The notes under the pieces: generated by a model
What the model was told of the DNA's origin: nothing
Databases searched by the model: none
What the model saw: the letters and a program-made list of their open reading frames with translations, nothing else
Origin: Velamenicoccus sp964471325
GTDB lineage: Bacteria; Omnitrophota; Gorgyraeia; Velamenicoccales; Velamenicoccaceae
NCBI GenBank assembly: GCA_964471325.1
Contig: CAYYFL010000015.1
Location: 1-37,394, forward strand
Reading direction: 5' to 3'
Length of the DNA: 37,394 bases
Shown here: in pieces, positions 1-8,882 of the stretch
How positions within the stretch are numbered: the first letter of the stretch is position 1
Layout of the letters: each line of letters begins with the position of its first letter
Made by a program: the position numbers and the translations under genes

Positions 1-784
<784 letters not shown>

Positions 785-788
<4 letters not shown>

Positions 789-1246
789 TTATTCTTCGCT
801 CTCTGCTTTCTGAAAAAATCCTGCAGCAAACCCGCGCATTCCTGCTCCAGGACCCCTCCCTTCACCTTGATCTGGTGGTTCAACTTCGCGTGATGGAGGA
901 TATTAAGAACCGAACCGCCGGCGCCGGTCTTTGGGTCCGGTGCGCCGAAAACAACGCGGTCGATCCGCGAGAGAACAAGGGCTCCGGCGCACATGCTGCA
1001 CGGCTCTATCGTCACGTAAAGAACGCAGTCTTTCAACCATTTGGCGCCCAAATGGTTAGCTGCCTGCGTCACTACGATCATTTCTGCATGGGCGGTCGGA
1101 TCTTTCAGAAGCTCCACCTGATTGCAACCCCGCCCAATGATATGATTTTTGTAAACGATGACTGCCCCGACGGGAACGTCCTCTGAATCGGCCGCTTTGA
1201 CCGCCTCCTTCAAGGCATGCCCCATAAAATATTCATCGGAAAACAT
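785..1246 (-). CDS. tadA: tRNA-specific adenosine deaminase TadA
   Basis: Zinc-dependent deaminase that converts A34 to inosine in tRNA-Arg(ACG). The 153-residue protein has the cytidine/deoxycytidylate deaminase-family signature: HAE at residues 53-55 (zinc ligand His53 and proton-shuttle Glu55) and PCSMC with Cys83 and Cys86. The start MFSDEYFMGHAL matches the usual TadA N-terminus. The open frame extends 39 codons upstream, but that part shows no conservation, so the internal ATG was chosen; no strong ribosome-binding site precedes it. The gene for its substrate, tRNA-Arg(ACG), lies just upstream on the same strand. Its stop meets the recombinase frame end tail to tail. Confidence 0.95.
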
Positions 1247-1371
1247 GGAATAAAAAGGAAGGTTAAGAAGCCGAAACCGCCCCGCTTCAACCACGATATT
1301 GACCCTTCGCAAAATTATCGAAAACAAACCTCGGATTGCTCGGGACAAATTTTTGCTGCGCAAAAATTTAA

Positions 1372-1445
1372 TGCGCCCAAGTGGGCTCGAACCACTAACC
1401 CTCAGTTCCGTAGACTGATGCTCTATCCAATTGAGCTATGGGCGC
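1372..1445 (-). tRNA. tRNA-Arg(ACG)
   Basis: The acceptor stem GCGCCCA (1439-1445) pairs with TGGGCGC (1373-1379), with discriminator A and no encoded CCA. The anticodon loop CTACGGA gives ACG, whose A34 must be deaminated to inosine by TadA to read CGU/CGC/CGA. tadA starts about 125 bp downstream on the same strand. Two palindromic elements carrying the first 13-16 nt of this tRNA lie directly upstream (1464-1631). Confidence 0.95.
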
Positions 1446-1463
1446 GATATCTTTCTTCACAAT

Positions 1464-1536
1464 CCCATAGCTCAATACTTTGGAATATCCCCAGCCGCAG
1501 GCTGGTCCGCCTTCGGCGGAAATTGAGCTATGGGTG
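1464..1536. repeat. Cloverleaf-like palindromic element 1 with tRNA-Arg 5' ends
   Basis: A terminal inverted repeat of 13 bp, CCCATAGCTCAAT / ATTGAGCTATGGG, encloses two perfect small hairpins, CCAGCC-GCA-GGCTGG and TCCGCC-TTC-GGCGGA, plus a weaker GGAATATCC. The terminal repeat equals nucleotides 4-16 of the neighbouring tRNA-Arg(ACG). Overall size (about 73 nt) and branching resemble a tRNA, but there is no anticodon arm or T loop, so it is not a functional tRNA. Confidence 0.75.
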
Positions 1537-1555
1537 CAAATTTATAAAATGTCTA

Positions 1556-1631
1556 GCCCATAGTTTCCTTAAAGATTGCCGGCTGCGAAGCAGCTGGTCC
1601 GCCAACGCTCTGTGGCGGAAGCTATGGGCGC
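1556..1631. repeat. Cloverleaf-like palindromic element 2
   Basis: Second copy of the same architecture. The outer arms GCCCATAGTTTCC and GGAAGCTATGGGC match at 12 of 13 positions. Internal hairpins are GCTGC-GAA-GCAGC and TCCGCC-(10 nt)-GGCGGA. The core CTGGTCCGCC is shared with element 1. Its minus-strand 5' end, GCGCCCATAGCT, equals the first 12 nt of tRNA-Arg(ACG). The two copies are 20 bp apart. Confidence 0.75.
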
Positions 1632-1728
1632 AGGGTTACTATTTTAATATCCACGAGCTTTTCTGACAAGCGTAATTTAAGTAATTATTATCTTGCATTT
1701 GGTGCAGAAATAAGGTACCTTTCTACCT

Positions 1729-2739
1729 ATGAAACAGCGCCTTCAATACCCCATCCATAACAGAAGGGACAAATATCTTGCCCTTCTCCTTTCTTTTATT
1801 GTCGGGATATTGTCCGGGGTATCCGGCCAAATTCTTCTCAACAAATACCTGCGGAACAAAAGATCAACTTTCCAGGAAATCCGCAAGGGGGCTGGCTATA
1901 CCTTTATCAATCCGCTGATCGACTGCGAAACCCAGGAGATCATGCCGGAGCTTATCAATTTCAGGAAAAAGATAGCGGATGCCGTGCGCAGACTGCTGGA
2001 CAACAAGGAAGCGCTCGATATCAGCATTTATTTTCGCGACCTGAATAACGGCCCCTCCTTTTCCATCAACGAAAACAAAGGATTTTCTCCCGGGAGCCTG
2101 TTGAAAATCCCGGTCATGATGGCTTATTTCAAAAAAGCGGAAACCGACCCGGACATCCTGAAAAAGACGCTGACGTATCAAGCGAAACCGACAGACAATG
2201 TGGTATTCTTTGAACCTGCCCAAAAACTGCAGTCGGGCGAGTCGTATACCATAGAAGAATTGATCCGAAGAATGATCATTTATTCTGACAATGAAGCAGC
2301 GAGCCTGCTGGTTGAAAACGACAAGGCCACCTTCAGCTCTGTCCAGAAAGACCTGGGCATCGAATACTGGGAATACGACCAGCCGCCGGGAACGATGCGC
2401 GACAGATCCTACGCCTCTCTCTTCAGGGTCCTCTTTAACGCTTCCTATCTCAATGCCGCCCTGTCGGAGAAAGCCTTGGAGCTCTTGAGCGAAACCCAGT
2501 TTCCGTTTGGCTTAAGGGCCGGGGTCCCGGCAGAAATCAAGGTCGCCCACAAGTTCGGCGAACGCGGAGAAGGCCTGGTCTTATACCTGCACGACTGCGG
2601 CATTATTTATTATCCCCGCCACCCCTATCTTCTCTGCATCATGACAAAGGGAGGCAATATGAAAAGCCTCAGCAAGATCATCCAGGAAATCTCACACCTT
2701 GTCTATGAGGAAGTAAACAGGCAGGCCTTCGCCTCTTAA
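1729..2739 (+). CDS. Membrane-anchored class A beta-lactamase-fold serine hydrolase
   Basis: A 336-residue protein with a basic N-terminus and one membrane segment (residues about 17-36), so the catalytic domain is probably periplasmic. The three motifs of the penicillin-recognising serine hydrolases are in order: SxxK (Ser123-Leu-Leu-Lys126), SDN (186-188) and a KTG-like KFG (275-277). It therefore belongs to the beta-lactamase2/PBP-like superfamily. No clear omega-loop Glu166 equivalent is seen, so penicillinase activity is doubtful; peptidoglycan or other ester/amide hydrolysis is as likely. It is one of only two plus-strand genes and stands alone, divergent from the tRNA-Arg/tadA unit. 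The ribosome-binding site is weak (AAGG about 14 nt upstream). Confidence 0.85.
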   Translation: MKQRLQYPIHNRRDKYLALLLSFIVGILSGVSGQILLNKYLRNKRSTFQEIRKGAGYTFINPLIDCETQEIMPELINFRKKIADAVRRLLDNKEALDISIYFRDLNNGPSFSINENKGFSPGSLLKIPVMMAYFKKAETDPDILKKTLTYQAKPTDNVVFFEPAQKLQSGESYTIEELIRRMIIYSDNEAASLLVENDKATFSSVQKDLGIEYWEYDQPPGTMRDRSYASLFRVLFNASYLNAALSEKALELLSETQFPFGLRAGVPAEIKVAHKFGERGEGLVLYLHDCGIIYYPRHPYLLCIMTKGGNMKSLSKIIQEISHLVYEEVNRQAFAS

Positions 2740-2813
2740 ACCTCTTTCCTGCCGTCTCGGCGAAGGAATCAAATCCTGTCAGCCCATGCAAGCGGCGGCT
2801 GATGCACGGCCAA

Positions 2814-4364
2814 TCAATAAACAAATTTCGCATACAGGTGTTCGACGGGAGCAAAATCGTCCGTCAGAAGACAGGCACCCTCCATTTCGGCCTCTGAGAC
2901 ATAATGGGAAAACCGTGCGCACTCCGCCAGGCGGGGTATCTTGATGCGCCCTGAGCGCACCTGGCCGTCGAGAAGATCGTATAATTCCTGGAATTCCAAT
3001 CTCTCCCTTTGGCGGCTCGCCACCATTATGATGTTCATGGGCCTGGCCTTGTCCTGCGGAAGATCAGAAAGGACACCCGGAAAAACATACACCTGCGCAA
3101 ACACCGACGCCATGGTTTTATAAACGGAGCGAAACAGCGCGCCGCCGGCCCCCTCCAGGGGGCTGATCAGATTAAAAGCAACCACGCCGTCTTCTCCAAG
3201 CTTTTCATTTACCTCCGAAAAAAACTCCCTCGTCAAAAGATGAAAAGGCACATGGCCGCCCGCATTGAATACGTCGATGACGACGACATCGTATTTTTCT
3301 CTCGCCTTCTGGACGAACCTCCTGCCGTCATCGACATAAGTCCGAAGCCGGGGCGACGGAAAAAAGAAAAAATAATCACGACTGGCCTTGATGACCGAAG
3401 GATCAATCTCCACGACATCAATCTCGGTATCCGCATAATCGCACAAATAATTCCTCGGCGCGATCCCCCCGCCGCAGCCGACAAACAATACCTTTCTCAT
3501 TTTTGGAGAGAAAGCCACCGGAAGATGCAAGAGGCTGGTCGTGTTGTGGATGGAGCCGTAGGGAACAGACAACGTGATGCCCGACTGTTCAATCCGATTG
3601 TCGAAACGCAGCTTTCGTATGCCTGCGGCGGGCTCGTCGGTAACGACAAGATGGTTATAGAAGGACCCCTCCTGAAAAACAACCACTTCACCCGGGGAAG
3701 TTTCGACGAGCTGCGGCAGAGGGACCGTCAGAAACAGCCAGGGCAGGGCAAAAACGGAAAGAGGCGCCAGGCGCATGGGGCGGGCCGGCATCGTCAAAAA
3801 AACGACTGCGGAAACCAAGAGAAGGACAGAACCCAATGCAACAAAAATAGAAAATACTCCCACGTGTCCGATCAGGAAAAAAGCCGTAAAGAGCGTGCCC
3901 AAGACATTGCCGGCCGTCGACCAAGCGTAAAGTTCCCCCGTCACGTTACCGACGTTGGCGATATTCTTGACGCTGAATTTGACGGCAAAGGGAGATATGA
4001 TACCCAAGATGAAACTCGGCAAAAAGAAGATCAGGCAAGAAGAAACCAAGGACCCCAGCCTGTCTCCAATCTGAAAAAGAAGCATCTTGTTGACGGGGCC
4101 GGAAACGAAAGGAATGACCATGGTCAAAAGCCCGGCCCCCAGCAGCAAGACCGCCCAGAGGGCATAAGAAGGCTTCCTGTCCGCCAGACGCCCTCCCACG
4201 TAATAACCGCAGGCCAATGCCGTCAACAAAACACTGATAAGGCTGGACCAAACAAAGATCGTGCTGCCGTAATACGGCGCCAGAGCCCTGCTGGCGGCGA
4301 TCTCCAGACTCATGAGAACGCCTCCGGCAATAAAGACAACACCCTTAATCAAAAAAAATCTCAT
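2814..4364 (-). CDS. Membrane-fused spermidine synthase-like protein
   Basis: A 516-residue protein. The N-terminal 220 residues are a polytopic membrane domain with about 6-7 hydrophobic segments, similar to the transporter-like half of fused SpeE proteins (opening ...EIAASRALAPYYGSTIFVW). The C-terminal half is a SAM-binding Rossmann domain: motif I VLFVGCGGGIAP, acidic VVEIDPSVI, then VDDGRRFV and YDVVVIDVF, as in spermidine synthases. The polyamine substrate is not certain, since such fusions occur widely and many lack proven aminopropyl transfer. The open frame could begin 15 codons earlier, but those codons come from a dispersed repeat (4371-4524), so MRFFLIKG is taken as the start. No operon partner. 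Confidence 0.85.
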   Translation of the reverse strand: MRFFLIKGVVFIAGGVLMSLEIAASRALAPYYGSTIFVWSSLISVLLTALACGYYVGGRLADRKPSYALWAVLLLGAGLLTMVIPFVSGPVNKMLLFQIGDRLGSLVSSCLIFFLPSFILGIISPFAVKFSVKNIANVGNVTGELYAWSTAGNVLGTLFTAFFLIGHVGVFSIFVALGSVLLLVSAVVFLTMPARPMRLAPLSVFALPWLFLTVPLPQLVETSPGEVVVFQEGSFYNHLVVTDEPAAGIRKLRFDNRIEQSGITLSVPYGSIHNTTSLLHLPVAFSPKMRKVLFVGCGGGIAPRNYLCDYADTEIDVVEIDPSVIKASRDYFFFFPSPRLRTYVDDGRRFVQKAREKYDVVVIDVFNAGGHVPFHLLTREFFSEVNEKLGEDGVVAFNLISPLEGAGGALFRSVYKTMASVFAQVYVFPGVLSDLPQDKARPMNIIMVASRQRERLEFQELYDLLDGQVRSGRIKIPRLAECARFSHYVSEAEMEGACLLTDDFAPVEHLYAKFVY

Positions 4365-4370
4365 ATATGA

Positions 4371-4524
4371 AGGAAGGGTTTGATCTGCGCCGCATTTCCG
4401 CCACCACAACCTAGGCAGACCCGCCGATCTTTAGGGACGGGCCCTTGGGCCCTGACTCTGGCCTCGGCCTACGGCCAGGACCGAGGCCAGGGCCGAGACC
4501 AGGGATTTCTGCGCCTTGATTAAA
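4371..4524. repeat. Dispersed intergenic element, copy A
   Basis: Left end GGAAGGGTTTGATCTGCGCC and right end GATTTCTGCGCCTTGATTAA are shared, with few changes, with 22479-22558. The interior differs and holds a GC-rich palindrome (CCTCGGCC...CCGAGG near 4462-4486). The left end abuts the start codon of the spermidine-synthase-like gene, and the right end overlaps the stop of the small membrane protein gene. Confidence 0.7.
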
Positions 4525-4783
4525 AGAAAAAGGCGTTCCGCGTATTGAAAGCCGCCAAGACCGCAAAGAGAGGACCAAAAATGGAATGGTTCCTGTGGAT
4601 CCAATCATTGATAAAATCGACCTTGCCTTCCAGGACGGTCACATAGATCCTCGAGTTGAATTCCAACCCAAGAAATTCTTCGATCGAGCGGAAGAGACGA
4701 GGCGAAAGCATGAAAATCAAGCTCAAGACCGTTGCTACGGCCGAAAAAACAATCAAGAGGGTTTTAAAAATCGTATATGACAT
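4520..4783 (-). CDS. Small two-helix membrane protein, unknown function
   Basis: An 87-residue protein with a strong hydrophobic segment at residues 6-26 (FKTLLIVFSAVATVLSLIFM) and a second near 67-78 (SIFGPLFAVLAAF). Between them is a short soluble stretch, LGLEFNSRIYVTVLEGKVDFINDWIHRN. I do not recognise the family. Its last codons overlap the end of a dispersed repeat, so the C-terminus (NTRNAFFF) may be altered. It is separated from the upstream TPR gene by more than 400 bp without genes. That it is a real gene rests on the coherent membrane topology only. Confidence 0.6.
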   Translation of the reverse strand: MSYTIFKTLLIVFSAVATVLSLIFMLSPRLFRSIEEFLGLEFNSRIYVTVLEGKVDFINDWIHRNHSIFGPLFAVLAAFNTRNAFFF

Positions 4784-5170
4784 GCCTGTTTACATTGCTG
4801 AAAAAGAGAACAACTGACATCGGGAGCGGCGTCCCGGAATCCGCCGCAGGCGGAAGTCGAAACATCCCTGCCTATGTGCGGGCGATTTTTTTTGCTCTGT
4901 CGTTTACGCTTTGGCGGCGGCACCAAAACCAAGAGACCCGGCACTGCCTGCTTTGGTCGAAAATCAAAGCAGGCGAACCATACAACCCATTGAAATACAG
5001 GTACTTATAAAAATTAACCGCAAACACGGTATGGGTCGGATGATCGCCCTAGATGAATCCATTTTCAACAAACCTGCAAAAACCAAAGAGCTACAGAATT
5101 CGAAGCCGTGCTACGATTACGTTATATAAGAAGTGTGCAAAACTCGCCCTGGTTGTTTAATCCTTCGCAC
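4784..5170. other. Gene-free stretch
   Basis: No convincing coding frame on either strand. It holds one small hairpin, TCCGCCGCAGGCGGA, near 4840-4855; otherwise mixed sequence without tandem structure. Confidence 0.5.
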
Positions 5171-5200
5171 CTGCCTTGGCCCAGGCCTGGGCCAAGGCAG
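5171..5200. repeat. Perfect 30-bp palindrome
   Basis: The left arm CTGCCTTGGCCCAGG is followed directly by its exact reverse complement. It lies 14 bp past the TPR gene stop. A near-identical 30-bp palindrome is at 29060-29089, and related ones are in the elements at 4371-4524 and 22479-22558. No T-tract follows, so a plain terminator is unlikely. Confidence 0.85.
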
Positions 5201-5214
5201 GGAGGCTTCACTGG

Positions 5215-5877
5215 TTATTTTTCCCTTCCTGAAGCTTTTTTGAGCATATCTAGAAAATCAGGTTTCACTTGCGATCCTAACGATTCAACTCGATGCACAT
5301 CTTCCCAGCTCTTATTGTACTCTTTTTTTAATAAATACGCTCCTGCACGAGCACTAAATGCCTCAGAGTAATTAGGATTCATCCTTATTGCTTGCGTATA
5401 ATCTGCGATAGCCTTATCAATATCTCCTTCATTACCTTCGGCCCCACCCCTGCTTCCCTCAGCCAACCCTCTATAAAAATAGACATCTGGTTTATTCGGA
5501 TTAATTTCAATTGCCTTGTTGAAGTCGGCTATAGACTGCTCAAGATCATTTTTGTGAAAGTATGCTGTCCCTCGATTAACATAGGCCTCAAAATAATTAG
5601 GACTTAATGCTATTGCTTTTGTATAGTCGCTTATTGCTTGATTAAGATCACCTTTCATGGCATAAGCCATTCCTCTATTATAATAAGTTACATCATGATT
5701 GGGATCAATTGACAATGCTGTATTATATTCTTTTATTGCCTCGTCGTAATTACCAGCTTTATAATAAACTATGCCCTGCTTAAAATGTTCTTCTGCGGTT
5801 CCTTGTGCGTAGGCATTGCCCAAACTTAAGAATATCGCTAAGATAACCAAGGCACCTATTTTACTTTTCATCTCCAT
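5215..5877 (-). CDS. Secreted TPR-repeat protein
   Basis: A 220-residue protein with a signal peptide (MEMKSKIGALVILAIFLSLG, cleavage likely after AYA). About five tetratricopeptide repeats follow, each with the pattern AxxxYxxG..y.k..y.eAI.dY.kAI.l.P (for example YYNRGMAYAMKGDLNQAISD). TPR arrays form helical scaffolds for protein binding, so a periplasmic assembly or interaction role is likely; the partner is unknown. The start at 5877 was chosen because GGAG sits 6 nt upstream; the frame could extend 11 more codons. Base composition is more AT-rich than the rest of the window, as is the next gene, hinting at a separate origin for the pair. Confidence 0.85.
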   Translation of the reverse strand: MEMKSKIGALVILAIFLSLGNAYAQGTAEEHFKQGIVYYKAGNYDEAIKEYNTALSIDPNHDVTYYNRGMAYAMKGDLNQAISDYTKAIALSPNYFEAYVNRGTAYFHKNDLEQSIADFNKAIEINPNKPDVYFYRGLAEGSRGGAEGNEGDIDKAIADYTQAIRMNPNYSEAFSARAGAYLLKKEYNKSWEDVHRVESLGSQVKPDFLDMLKKASGREK

Positions 5878-5910
5878 ATCTCTCTCCGTTTCTAGGGTCC
5901 GCGTCCACAA

Positions 5911-6266
5911 TTAGTGTGGGCGCTGCATATTGATCAAGCCTGATAGCATTTTGGAAATATCTTCGACTCTTTCTTCAACGTTTCGTTTGCTTCTGATGTA
6001 ATCAGTTTCTTCCGCATACATAATTCTAATATGGGGATACACCCAAAAGCAGAACCCCGAGCAATGCGGAAAAAGTTAACCCTATCTGCTTTGGTATATT
6101 TGTCGTTACCTTCTGCGATATTGGTCGCGATGGATAATGCCGCACGGTTTAACTTGTCGACTAAATAATAGTTGCCCTTAGGAAAAGATTCGATGGGAAC
6201 GCTAAATTCGTAGGCGATATCAATAGCCTTCTTATAGACTTCGAGATTTTCGAACATGAAAGACAT
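5911..6266 (-). pseudogene. Four-helix-bundle (S23/IVS-type) protein, frameshifted
   Basis: The first 95 residues match the four-helix-bundle family first seen in 23S rRNA intervening sequences: FENLEVYKKAIDIAYEFS, then LNRAALSIATNIAEGN and FFRIARGSAFGC. The in-frame product ends at 5934 with IFPKCYQA. In the next frame the same DNA gives EDISKMLSGLIN, the expected family ending, and reaches a stop at 5911-5913. The data fit loss of a single base near 5973-5976; repairing it gives about 118 residues, the usual family length. Either a real inactivating indel or an assembly error would look like this. Function of the family is poorly known. The gene is not inside an rRNA here. Confidence 0.8.
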
Positions 6267-6280
6267 TTGTCGCCTTCTTT

Positions 6281-6360
6281 AGAGCAATAGAACAATAGAG
6301 CATTAGACCGCAATTGAGCAATTTCTCATCTATTGTTCTGTTGTCTATTGCTCAATTGCT
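6281..6360. repeat. Imperfect palindrome of CAATAGA/CAATTGAGC motifs
   Basis: A perfect 12-bp inverted repeat, CAATTGAGCAAT (6311-6322) and ATTGCTCAATTG (6347-6358), is nested with a second pair, AGAGCAATAGAACAATAGA against its degenerate complement. It fills the space between the four-helix-bundle gene start and tRNA-Ser(GCT) and could form a long hairpin in the transcript. Confidence 0.7.
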
Positions 6361-6396
6361 CTGCCATTTTTGCTTGAGTTTAACCTAGGGCAAAAA

Positions 6397-6488
6397 TGGC
6401 GGAGAGGTCGGGATTCGAACCCGAGGGCCCGGTTGCCCAGGCCAACTGCTTAGCAGGCGGCTGCTTTCAACCACTCAGCCACCTCTCC
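6397..6488 (-). tRNA. tRNA-Ser(GCT)
   Basis: The acceptor stem GGAGAGG (6482-6488 on the minus strand) pairs with CCTCTCC (6401-6407); discriminator G and CCA encoded at 6397-6399. The anticodon loop CTGCTAA gives GCT, reading AGC/AGU. The long variable arm is typical of class II tRNA-Ser. The anticodon stem has one C-A mismatch. Confidence 0.93.
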
Positions 6489-6759
6489 GAGAGATTTTCT
6501 GACAAAGAAAATTTCGAGGACACTAAAGCGAGTGTCGGGGGCGTAAGCGCCGCGACCCGACAAGGGTCGTAACGAGCATAGTGTCTTCTTCTGCTGTCTT
6601 ATCTAGGGCTGTCCCGACGTAGCCGGGGCAGCTCTCCGAAATTTCACGCAGTGAATTTTCAGTCCTGAGCTTGACAAAACACGGCACAGGCGAAGGGCCT
6701 GAAATCAGCGCTCATATTATATCTTATATCAAGGCCGCTGAAAGCGAACGCTGCAGACA
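6489..6759. repeat. Gene-free cluster of palindromes
   Basis: No gene seen. GACACTA...TAGTGTC (about 6510-6585) encloses two hairpins, GGCG-TAA-CGCC and GACCC-GACAA-GGGTC. A further GC-rich hairpin around 6606-6634 (GGGCTGTCCC...GGGGCAGCTC) and short GAAATTTCAC/GTGAATTTTC arms follow. The outer-arm-plus-two-hairpins design resembles the elements at 1464-1631 and 37226-37394. Confidence 0.5.
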
Positions 6760-7884
6760 CTACCCGATCTTCTTTTTCAGCGTATCCAAAAGCGACCGGA
6801 ATGAATTCTCAAAAGCCTTGAGGCCTTCCACCTGTGTATCACGACAAACCGCATCGAGATTCACACCGAATTGCGCCACCTTGGCCAGCCAAACAACCGC
6901 TTCTTCCAGCTCGCTTTCCAAAGAAAACCCCAGGCGGCCGTGGTCCTCATAAGCCAAGACTGTCTGGGGCGGCATCGTGTTGACCGTCCGGGGACCAATC
7001 AGGTTGTCCACATAAAGACAATCGCTATAGGCCGGGTTCTTCGTACTTGTGGAGGCCCACAAAGGCCTTTGGACCCGCCCTCCCCTGGCCTCGATATCTC
7101 CAAATCTGTCGTCGGAAAACAATTGCTTGAACCGCTGGTAGATCAGTTTGCAGTTTGCGATCGCAATCTTGCCTTTAAGATCCCTGATGGCGTCTTTCCT
7201 GCCGAGGTCCATCTCTCTGGCCATAATCACATCCAAGAGGCTGTCCACCTTCGAGTCGATCCGGCTCACAAAAACACTGGCGACGGAAGCGACGTGCGAA
7301 ACATCTTCGCCCATCCGCATCCTGTCTCGCAGGCCGTCCTGGTAGGCCTGGGCAATGAACTCATATTGCTCCTGAGAAAAAAGGAGGGTCACATTGACAT
7401 TAATGCCCTCGGCAATAAGCGTACGGATCGCATCGGGGCTTGACGCCGTCCCCGGGACCTTGATCATGATGTTTTGACGGCCGATCTTTTTAAAAATATG
7501 CCTGGCGTATTCGATGGTCTTGTAGGCATCGTGGGCGTATTCCGGCAGGACTTCGATGCTGACATAGCCGTCCACGCCCTGCGTCGTCTCATAGACGCCC
7601 GCCAAAAGGGCTGCGGCGTCACGGACATCATCCGTCGTCAGTTCATCATAGATGGCATAAAGGTCTTTGCCGGCGTCTTTGAGACGCCGGATCTTGCCGT
7701 CATAGATGTCGCTCGACCCGACGGCCTTTTCAAAGATCGTGGGATTCGAAGTCACGCCCACGATCCCCCTGTCGATGAGGCTTTTAAGTTCCCCGCCGTC
7801 GATAAAACGACGGTCGATGTTGTCATACCAGGGGCTCTGGCCCATCTGGTAAAGTTTTTTCAACCTGCCGTTCTTATGTTCCAT
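6760..7884 (-). CDS. tal: Transaldolase
   Basis: Transfers a three-carbon dihydroxyacetone unit between sugar phosphates in the non-oxidative pentose phosphate pathway. The 374-residue protein belongs to the longer transaldolase type found in actinobacteria and cyanobacteria. Visible marks are GVTSNPTIFEKA (residues 42-54), the Schiff-base lysine Lys142 in MIKVPGT, NVTLLFS, and RPLWASTSTKNPAY. The start ATG has no clear Shine-Dalgarno, but the N-terminus is plausible. It follows the 2-oxoacid oxidoreductase genes by about 150 bp on the same strand, so co-transcription is possible but not shown. Confidence 0.95.
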   Translation of the reverse strand: MEHKNGRLKKLYQMGQSPWYDNIDRRFIDGGELKSLIDRGIVGVTSNPTIFEKAVGSSDIYDGKIRRLKDAGKDLYAIYDELTTDDVRDAAALLAGVYETTQGVDGYVSIEVLPEYAHDAYKTIEYARHIFKKIGRQNIMIKVPGTASSPDAIRTLIAEGINVNVTLLFSQEQYEFIAQAYQDGLRDRMRMGEDVSHVASVASVFVSRIDSKVDSLLDVIMAREMDLGRKDAIRDLKGKIAIANCKLIYQRFKQLFSDDRFGDIEARGGRVQRPLWASTSTKNPAYSDCLYVDNLIGPRTVNTMPPQTVLAYEDHGRLGFSLESELEEAVVWLAKVAQFGVNLDAVCRDTQVEGLKAFENSFRSLLDTLKKKIG

Positions 7885-8033
7885 GGTCGAGATATGGGCT
7901 GCAGGACGTAGCCACCGGGATGCCTTCCTTCACACAAGAGGCATTCTGGAAGCAGGACAAAGCGGATAGGCTTAAAAGCTATCCCATTTTACTGCTGAGG
8001 TGTGTTTTTTTGAAGTTTTTTTTCAAAAAAGAC
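7885..8033. other. Spacer with AT-rich hairpins
   Basis: It contains GGATAG-G-CTT...AAGCTATCC (about 7969-7985) and a homopolymeric TTTTTTGAA...TTCAAAAAA hairpin right after the beta-subunit gene (about 8006-8032). The latter may slow transcription from either side. No gene. Confidence 0.4.
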
Positions 8034-8882
8034 TTAGAAAAATTCCTGAAGTATCCGGGTGAGCTTGGAGGGATCGGGCCCCTGGGAAAGGATGGATTTT
8101 TCAGTCATCAAGCCGCAGGCGTCCTCATAGGCTGGCCGGCCATCGCGGTAGATGACTCCCACCGGGATTGCATCTCCCCACCGGAGGGCCATTTCAAAAG
8201 CCAGGGTTTTATTGTGAGCATCATAATCCTGAGGCAACGGCTGGATCCTTTGCTTATACCAAGCGAAGTTGTTCTTTTTATTGAAGGTCACGCACGGCTG
8301 GAGCACATCTACAAGCGAAAACCCTTTAAAGACAACGGCTTGCTGGATCATGGAAGACAGATGGGCCTTGTCCCCAGAAAAACTGCGCGCCACAAACCCG
8401 GCGCCCAAGGCGATCGCCATCGCCAAGGGATGCACAGGTTCGTTGATCACGCCATGAGGCTGGACCTTTGTGACAAAACCAAGATCGCTGGTCGGCGAAG
8501 CCTGCCCTTTTGTCAAACCATAGATCTGGTTGTCATGAACGATCACCGTGATATCGATATTGCGCCTGATGGCGTGGATGAAATGGTTCCCGCCTTCGCC
8601 ATAGATGTCGCCGTCTCCGGAGGTCACGATGACATGCAGGTCTTTGTTCGCCAGCTTGATCCCTGCAGCGGCGGGGATGGCGCGGCCGTGCAGTCCGTTG
8701 AAAAAATTGCAATTCAGATACTGCGGTTCCTTGGCGGCCTGACCGATGCCGGAGACGAAAACCGTCTTATGCATATCGATATCCAGCTTAACCAGGGCGT
8801 CTTTTAAGGCGTCGAGGATACTAAAATTCCCGCATCCGGGACACCATGCTGTTTCAAAATTTCCGAGGTCTTCGGGGCGCAT
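8034..8882 (-). CDS. korB: 2-oxoacid:ferredoxin oxidoreductase, beta subunit
   Basis: Thiamine-diphosphate-binding subunit that decarboxylates a 2-oxoacid (2-oxoglutarate, pyruvate or a branched-chain oxoacid) and passes electrons to ferredoxin. The 282-residue protein has WCPGCGN near the N-terminus (Cys14, Cys17 for the iron-sulfur cluster) and the ThDP/Mg motif GDGD (89-92) with Asn99 in GEGGNH. Length and motifs fit KorB-type beta subunits. The ATG overlaps the TGA of the alpha-subunit gene by one base, so the two are translationally coupled. No separate ferredoxin-domain subunit is nearby, as in other two-subunit enzymes. Substrate is assigned from family resemblance only. Confidence 0.92.
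   Translation of the reverse strand: MRPEDLGNFETAWCPGCGNFSILDALKDALVKLDIDMHKTVFVSGIGQAAKEPQYLNCNFFNGLHGRAIPAAAGIKLANKDLHVIVTSGDGDIYGEGGNHFIHAIRRNIDITVIVHDNQIYGLTKGQASPTSDLGFVTKVQPHGVINEPVHPLAMAIALGAGFVARSFSGDKAHLSSMIQQAVVFKGFSLVDVLQPCVTFNKKNNFAWYKQRIQPLPQDYDAHNKTLAFEMALRWGDAIPVGVIYRDGRPAYEDACGLMTEKSILSQGPDPSKLTRILQEFF

Noticed and set aside
1464..1631. Degenerate tRNA genes
   Set aside because: They share the tRNA 5' end but lack anticodon and T arms and have symmetric inverted ends instead.
3009..4370. Long plus-strand open frame (453 codons) opposite the spermidine-synthase-like gene
   Set aside because: Composition is rich in Arg/Gln/His/Asp without hydrophobic cores or motifs, as expected from the antisense of a GC-rich membrane protein; the minus-strand gene has clear motifs.
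4411..4608. 65-codon minus-strand frame within the dispersed repeat
   Set aside because: Low-complexity Gly/Pro/Arg sequence from the GC-rich palindrome; no gene character.
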